A DNA stretch of 9,673 nt, taken from positions 1 through 9,673 of the forward strand of contig JAIXTU010000412.1 in NCBI GenBank assembly GCA_027483785.1. Reading direction: 5' to 3'. This document shows, piece after piece, positions 5,891 through 9,673 of this stretch (positions are counted from its first letter, which is position 1; every line of letters starts with the position of its first letter). The notes beneath the pieces are model-generated. The model saw nothing but the letters and a program-made list of their open reading frames with translations, made no database searches and was not told where the DNA came from. This DNA is from Flavobacterium sp. Lineage in GTDB: Bacteria > Bacteroidota > Bacteroidia > Flavobacteriales > Flavobacteriaceae. The translations under genes were made by a program, and so were the position numbers.

Positions 5891-6026
5891 AAAGAATAAA
5901 AGCAGCTTTGATAACAAACCTGAACTCGAATTAAAATCATATCGCTGGTGCCGAATTTAAACTCAGCGAAGCAACGAGTTCTTGAGAAAAAGTAACGTGC
6001 CGCCCAAAATTTCCTCACTTTAAGCC
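5891..6026. other. Spacer upstream of the toxin-antitoxin genes
   Basis: I see no gene here. It contains the possible -33 element of the antitoxin promoter and leads into repeat copy 2. The right-hand part of the same intergenic region, 6170-6268, holds only a short TAGGT/ACCTA hairpin and the palindrome TAAAATATTTTA (6232-6243), with no clear terminator for the threonine dehydrogenase gene. Confidence 0.5.
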
Positions 6027-6120
6027 CCAAAAAAATTTCCAAATCGCTAACTCAAAAAATTATTGGAAACGCTTTTTCGGTAACGACACCCGCAGCCCGG
6101 ATAGAGGCGGCATCCTTTTT
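6027..6120 (+). repeat. Direct repeat, copy 2 (94 bp)
   Basis: This is the second copy of the repeat at 5206-5297, in the same orientation, about 820 bp away and on the other side of the toxin-antitoxin genes. The match is about 95% with one short A-run length difference. This copy continues into a complete foldable element (6092-6169), so it is the fuller version. Confidence 0.9.
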
Positions 6121-6169
6121 GCGGCGCGAAGCAGAGCGAAAAGATACAGCCGAAAGCCGGAAAAGCTGC
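6092..6169 (+). ncRNA. Candidate structured RNA in the complete repeat copy
   Basis: Nested pairing is visible on the + strand: GCAGC (6092-6096) with GCTGC (6165-6169), CCGG (6097-6100) with CCGG (6157-6160), GGC near 6106-6111 with GCC (6149-6151), and ATC-CTTTT (6112-6119, one bulged C) with AAAAGAT (6139-6145) around a GC-rich loop. The two outer helices are separated by an AAAA bulge. The GGATAG..GCGGCATCC and AAAGATACAGCCGAAAGCC phrases are of a type I remember as frequent in flavobacterial intergenic DNA, possibly the Flavo-1 RNA family. That assignment is from memory and unverified. Confidence 0.5.
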
Positions 6170-6268
6170 CCAAAAACAAAAAAATGCGTTCGAAAAACCT
6201 GCGCTGATTGTTTACCTTAGGTTAGCACCTATAAAATATTTTACCGCAATTTAACTTGAAAAGCCGAT

Positions 6269-7210
6269 TTACTTCCGCAATCCGTCGAGCATCGTTTGCG
6301 TTATTTGCTCCAAATCATATTCGTGCTGCCAACCCCAATCATTGCGGGCATAGGTATCGTCGATGCTTGCGGGCCAGCTGTCGGCTATCGCTTGTCGAAA
6401 ATCTGGCTTATACGACATTTTAAAGTCTGGAATGTGTTTGCTGATTGATCCCGAAATTTCTTCCGGAGTAAAACTAACTGCCGCCAAATTGTATGATGAT
6501 CGAATTTTAATCGTCTCAGGCTCGGCTTCCATGATTTGAATCGTTGCGCGAATCGCATCCGACATATACATCATGGGCAATGCTGTGTCGGCTTTTAGAA
6601 AACACTCGTACGATTGATTTGCTAATGCTTCGTGGAAGATTTCCACGGCATAATCGGTAGTTCCACCACCCGGAGGCGAGGTATAGCTAATTAATCCGGG
6701 ATAACGTACGCTGCGCACATCAACCTGATATAACTTGTGGTAGTACTCACACCAACGTTCGCCCGATTGCTTACTGATTCCGTAAACCGTGCTCGGCTCC
6801 ATAATGGTGTATTGTGGCGTGTTATTTTTGGGTGTCGATGGACCAAAAACCGCAATACTCGAAGGCCAAAACAAACGTTTAAACTTCTTCGCTTTCGCCA
6901 AATTCAACACATGAAAGAGCGAATTCATATTTAAATCCCAAGCAAAAGCTGGATTTTTCTCGGCCGTAGCCGAAAGCAATGCCGCCATGAGGTACACATC
7001 GTCGACCTGATATTTCTCGATAAGGTGTTCAATTTGATTGTAGTCTAAGGCGTTAACCACTTCAAAAATGCCGTCGTTAACTACTTCATTATCCATTTTT
7101 CGGATGTCTGAGGCAATTACATTTGAAACTCCGTACTTGCTTCGTAACTGCTTGGTTAACTCCGTGCCTATTTGTCCGCAGGCACCTATGATCAATACTT
7201 TCCTACTCAT
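6269..7210 (-). CDS. L-threonine 3-dehydrogenase, short-chain (epimerase-like) type
   Basis: This 313-residue NAD-dependent enzyme is predicted to oxidise L-threonine to 2-amino-3-ketobutyrate, the first step of conversion to glycine and acetyl-CoA. The Rossmann motif GACGQIG is at 9-15, followed by an acidic SDIRK (Asp35), typical of NAD rather than NADP use. PSSIAVFG is at 116-123 and the catalytic pair is Tyr143/Lys147 in TVYGISK. The stretch RYPGLISYTSPPGGGTTDYAVEIF is characteristic of the SDR-type threonine dehydrogenase known from Flavobacterium and animals, as opposed to the zinc enzyme Tdh. The ATG at 7210 is chosen because the promoter (7256-7227) lies inside the longer open frame that starts at 7282. 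It is monocistronic here, and the partner lyase Kbl is not in the window. Another sugar-epimerase-like role is possible but less likely. Confidence 0.92.
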   Translation of the reverse strand: MSRKVLIIGACGQIGTELTKQLRSKYGVSNVIASDIRKMDNEVVNDGIFEVVNALDYNQIEHLIEKYQVDDVYLMAALLSATAEKNPAFAWDLNMNSLFHVLNLAKAKKFKRLFWPSSIAVFGPSTPKNNTPQYTIMEPSTVYGISKQSGERWCEYYHKLYQVDVRSVRYPGLISYTSPPGGGTTDYAVEIFHEALANQSYECFLKADTALPMMYMSDAIRATIQIMEAEPETIKIRSSYNLAAVSFTPEEISGSISKHIPDFKMSYKPDFRQAIADSWPASIDDTYARNDWGWQHEYDLEQITQTMLDGLRK

Positions 7211-7226
7211 GGTTGCTGTTTTGCGA

Positions 7227-7256
7227 CAAAGATAACGTTTTCGTTTAGCTGCCAAA
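7227..7256 (-). promoter_or_regulatory. Promoter of the threonine dehydrogenase gene
   Basis: On the minus strand TTTG (7256-7253), an 18-bp spacer and TATCTTTG (7234-7227) match the Bacteroidetes promoter TTTG-N17-23-TAnnTTTG in every defined base. The -7 box ends 17 bp before the ATG at 7210, giving a leader of about ten bases. This fixes the start choice for the gene. Confidence 0.85.
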
Positions 7257-7372
7257 TAACCACGATTAAAACCTCTAAACAAATAAAGTCAAAATTAACC
7301 TGCTGTTTTTCATCAACTTAAACACAAAACGCATACAGAATTTAAATAAGCTTTCTTTAACAAAAATTCCGA

Positions 7373-7403
7373 TTTCAGAACTTTAGTAAATACGCTACTT
7401 TTG
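7373..7403 (+). promoter_or_regulatory. Putative promoter of the lipoprotein-mfd operon
   Basis: TACTTTTG (7396-7403) is an exact TAnnTTTG box, and TTTC (7373-7376) lies 19 bp upstream as a one-mismatch -33 element. The box ends 15 bp before the GTG start at 7418, which implies a leader of only a few bases. Confidence 0.6.
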
Positions 7404-7417
7404 TCGAAAGTTTAGAT

Positions 7418-7999
7418 GTGAAACAACTCATAATCCTTTTTTTTTTTTTTTTGCTGCTTACTGCTTGCAACGACAACGATGCGCAACGCCGGGTAGCTAC
7501 GCAAAAAGATGCTGCACGGCAAGAAGCATTTTTCAAGCAGCTCAACAGCGCCTGGAATTTTACCGTATTAACGCCTAGCCCGTTGGTTCAAGAGCAGCTT
7601 CGAACTTGGGCCGATTGGAATCTGTTTATTTCCGAGCTCACCTCAAAACCAGTAAGTTCATTAAGTGCTTTCCAAAAAAAAGCTACAAAATTGGCTACTC
7701 GAGCCGCTCTATTGCAAAACAATATTCCACCGAAATTTGCTACTCCAGAAATCAAAAGTCGGATCGCGGCAGTAGTTGCCTCTGTACGTATGCTCGACAT
7801 GTATCTTTCTGTACAACAACCACCTATAGAACGTATTAAACCTTTGTTTTCCGAAATCAACACGGCAATGAGTGGTCTAAATACCCAATTTACCGAAATT
7901 GCACAACGTGAGCTCGTTCCCATTGAAAAGGGTGAAGCAGATATGCTGCGTATGTTGGATACTACTCGAGCGATTAAAGCCACACCGGTGATCAGATAA
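7418..7999 (+). CDS. Small lipoprotein of unknown function upstream of mfd
   Basis: This 193-residue protein uses a GTG start; the ATG two bases earlier reads ATG-TGA and is out of frame. The signal MKQLIILFFFFLLLTAC makes Cys17 the acylated residue, followed by NDNDAQRR. The mature part is predicted to be largely helical (ARQEAFFKQLNSAWNF, SAFQKKATKLATRAALLQNN, IKSRIAAVVASVRMLDMYLSV, RIKPLFSEINTAMSGLNTQF) with a repeated Ala/Leu/Lys pattern. It may form a helical bundle, with TWADWNLFISEL in the front part. I recognise no family. The stop is followed one base later by mfd, so the two are likely co-transcribed and perhaps translationally coupled, although a surface or periplasmic lipoprotein has no obvious tie to DNA repair. 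Four consecutive Phe codons come from a 16-T run, which makes the reading frame prone to slippage. Confidence 0.85.
   Translation: MKQLIILFFFFLLLTACNDNDAQRRVATQKDAARQEAFFKQLNSAWNFTVLTPSPLVQEQLRTWADWNLFISELTSKPVSSLSAFQKKATKLATRAALLQNNIPPKFATPEIKSRIAAVVASVRMLDMYLSVQQPPIERIKPLFSEINTAMSGLNTQFTEIAQRELVPIEKGEADMLRMLDTTRAIKATPVIR
7437..7452 (+). repeat. 16-base T homopolymer inside a signal peptide
   Basis: Sixteen consecutive T span codons 7-12 of the lipoprotein gene. Homopolymers this long inside a coding region are hotspots for slipped-strand errors. A change of one or two bases shifts the frame before the lipobox and removes the protein. It may be a phase-variation switch, or the read length may be uncertain. 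Confidence 0.9.
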
Positions 8000-8000
8000 A

Positions 8001-9673
8001 ATGGCACAACATTTTCCGTTTTTTACACGTTTCGAAAATGCTACTCCCGTTAAAGCAGTACTCACTGCCCTTTCGGAGAAACAACACAAACTGCACGTTA
8101 AGAATCTCGTTGGTTCGGGCGTTTCTCTTTTGGTTCAACGAATCGCGCAGCAAACCGAACGACCGTTGCTGTTGTTGGCAACCGATAAAGAACATGCGGC
8201 TTTCTTATTAAACGATTTGGAGCAGCTTCACAGCGCCGACGATGTGCTGTTTTATCCCGAATCGTACAAAAATCCGTACAAAATTGAGGAGATCGACAAC
8301 GCCAACGTTTTACTGCGCGCCGAAGTCCTCAACCGAATCAACTCTCGGAAACGACCTCCCGTTATGGTGTCGTATCCGGAAGCTTTGTTCGAGCGTGTCG
8401 TGACCAAAAAAGATCTCGATAAAAACACCTTAAAAATTGCAGTTGGCGACAAGATTTCGCTCGACTTTATCAATGAAGTTCTTTTTGAATACGAATTCAA
8501 ACGCGTTGATTTTATTGCCGAACCCGGCGAGTTTTCGGTCCGTGGCGGAATACTCGACGTGTTTTCATTCAGCAACGACCATCCGTATCGCATCGAATTC
8601 TTTGGAAACGAAGTCGAATCCATTCGCTCTTTCGATGTTGAAACGCAACTTTCTGTCGAAAGACAAAAGAAAATTAGCGTTATTCCAAACATTGAAAATC
8701 GGTTTTTTGAGGAAAATCGAACGCCGTTTCTAAGTTATATCAGTCCACAAACCACGCTCGTTTTACTCGACACCCAACAAATTGCCGACAAACTCGACCA
8801 GCTTTTCCGTAAGGCCGAAACCGCTTTCCAAAACCTACAATCGGAAACCAAACATGCGCCGCCCGCAGCACTGTTTCTCGAAGGCAAACAATTCCTGCAA
8901 GATGCCGAACGTTTTGAACTTATTGAAATGGGAAGTCGCGCGTATTTCGAAAGTCCGATTATTTCTTTCAACCAAACGCCTCAACCCTCTTTTAACAAGC
9001 AATTCGATTTGCTGCTCGAAAACCTGTCTGTCAATCGCAGTAAAAACATCCGAAATTTCTTATGTTCCGCAAACGAACAGCAAGCCAAACGTTTTTACGA
9101 TATTTTCGAAAGCATTAGCGAACCGGCAGATGATATTCACGAACAATACCAAGCCGTAACCTTACCGCTACACGCCGGATTTATCGATAACGACGCCGGA
9201 ATTGCACTCTACACCGATCACCAGATTTTCGAACGCTACCACCGTTTTCACATCAAAAACGGTTACGCCAAAAAGCAAGCCATTTCGTTTAAAGAACTCA
9301 ACGGCTTAACCATCGGCGACTACGTGACGCACATCGACCACGGAATCGGAAAATTTGGTGGATTGCAGAAAATTCAAGTCGACGGTCGCACACAAGAAGC
9401 CATAAAATTGGTTTATGCCGACAACGACATTGTGTACGTTAGCATACACGCACTGCACAAAATTTCGAAATTCAATGGTAAAGACGGTGCGGTTCCCAAA
9501 ATATACAAGCTGGGTTCGAATGCTTGGAAAACGCTCAAGCAAAAAACCAAAGCGCGCGTAAAACACATTGCGTTTAATTTGATTCAATTATATGCGAAAC
9601 GACGTCTGGAGAAAGGATTTCAATACAATCCGGACAGCTATTTGCAGCACGAACTCGAAAGCTCGTTTATTTA
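8001..9673 (+). CDS. mfd: Mfd, transcription-repair coupling factor (N-terminal half, partial)
   Basis: 557 codons run in frame from the ATG at 8001 to the right edge with no stop; full-length Mfd is about 1,100-1,150 residues. Mfd removes RNA polymerase stalled at DNA damage and recruits UvrA for nucleotide excision repair. The UvrB-like N-terminal part is visible: GSGVSLLVQRIAQ in the degenerate Walker A region, LLLLATDKEHAAFLLNDLEQL, then VLFYPESYKNPYKIEEID and EPGEFSVRGGILDVFSF (174-190) with YRIEFFGNEVESIRSFDVETQ. The RNA-polymerase-interacting (CarD/CdnL-like) domain begins at about 432 (ELNGLTIGDYVTHIDHGIGKFGGLQ) and ends near 495 (SIHALHKISKF). The last stretch, WKTLKQKTKARVKHIAFNLIQLYAKR, leads into the translocase domain, which is outside the window. 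It starts one base after the lipoprotein stop, so it probably shares that promoter. Confidence 0.97.
   Translation, partial: MAQHFPFFTRFENATPVKAVLTALSEKQHKLHVKNLVGSGVSLLVQRIAQQTERPLLLLATDKEHAAFLLNDLEQLHSADDVLFYPESYKNPYKIEEIDNANVLLRAEVLNRINSRKRPPVMVSYPEALFERVVTKKDLDKNTLKIAVGDKISLDFINEVLFEYEFKRVDFIAEPGEFSVRGGILDVFSFSNDHPYRIEFFGNEVESIRSFDVETQLSVERQKKISVIPNIENRFFEENRTPFLSYISPQTTLVLLDTQQIADKLDQLFRKAETAFQNLQSETKHAPPAALFLEGKQFLQDAERFELIEMGSRAYFESPIISFNQTPQPSFNKQFDLLLENLSVNRSKNIRNFLCSANEQQAKRFYDIFESISEPADDIHEQYQAVTLPLHAGFIDNDAGIALYTDHQIFERYHRFHIKNGYAKKQAISFKELNGLTIGDYVTHIDHGIGKFGGLQKIQVDGRTQEAIKLVYADNDIVYVSIHALHKISKFNGKDGAVPKIYKLGSNAWKTLKQKTKARVKHIAFNLIQLYAKRRLEKGFQYNPDSYLQHELESSFI

Noticed and set aside
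6218..6243. Small hairpin TAGGT/ACCTA and palindrome TAAAATATTTTA as a terminator of threonine dehydrogenase
   Set aside because: The stem is only 5 bp and no T tract follows on the minus strand; too weak to call.
7211..7282. 24-residue N-terminal extension of threonine dehydrogenase
   Set aside because: The extension contains the promoter (7256-7227), and family members start directly before the Rossmann motif.
7588..8007. Minus-strand open frames over the lipoprotein and mfd (7588-8007, 8252-8692, 8735-8971, 9306-9587)
   Set aside because: All are antisense to well-supported + strand genes and show no family motif.
1..9673. CRISPR array, tRNA, rRNA, transposase or phage genes
   Set aside because: No regularly spaced short repeats, cloverleaf pattern, ribosomal RNA stretch, or recombinase or structural phage motif was seen on either strand.

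Overview
The window reads as chromosomal DNA of a member of the Bacteroidota, most likely a Flavobacteriaceae relative. The reasons are: several TAnnTTTG promoter boxes (the -7 element of the Bacteroidetes primary sigma factor), lipoproteins with the Ser/Asp-rich start after the acylated Cys that is usual in this phylum, a short-chain-dehydrogenase-type threonine dehydrogenase of the kind known from Flavobacterium, and AT-rich intergenic DNA. The genus cannot be told from the sequence alone.

Layout. (1) 1-417, minus: the N-terminal part of an unrecognised lipoprotein that runs off the left edge. (2) 418-794: AT-rich intergenic DNA with a 13-bp palindrome, a strong terminator-like hairpin facing + with no visible gene before it, and a -7 box just before feoA. 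(3) 795-3221, plus: a tightly overlapping ferrous-iron uptake operon of feoA, feoB and a 33-residue FeoB-associated membrane peptide. (4) 3283-4940, minus: three exported or membrane proteins that converge on the feo operon. In transcription order they are a secreted SnoaL_3/NTF2-like protein, a single-pass membrane protein with a probable ferredoxin-like (HMA-like) fold, and a lipoprotein that looks like a group 1 truncated hemoglobin. They end in a clear rho-independent terminator. (5) 4941-6268: accessory DNA holding a RelE/ParE-type toxin-antitoxin pair between two direct copies of a ~93-bp repeat. A third, inverted and diverged partial copy lies in a GC-rich, highly structured block just upstream of the SnoaL_3 gene. 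(6) 6269-7210, minus: L-threonine 3-dehydrogenase with a near-ideal promoter. (7) 7418-9673, plus: a small lipoprotein with a 16-T tract in its signal peptide, followed one base later by mfd, the transcription-repair coupling factor, cut by the right edge.

How the genes may work together: FeoA, FeoB and the small peptide import Fe(II). The convergent three-gene cluster, with its hemoglobin-like lipoprotein, could be a periplasmic or outer-surface heme, O2 or NO module; that link rests only on adjacency and domain type. The most noteworthy signals are this exported globin cluster, the repeat family with RNA-like folding around the toxin-antitoxin genes, and the long T tract next to mfd. No CRISPR array, tRNA, rRNA, transposase or phage gene was seen.
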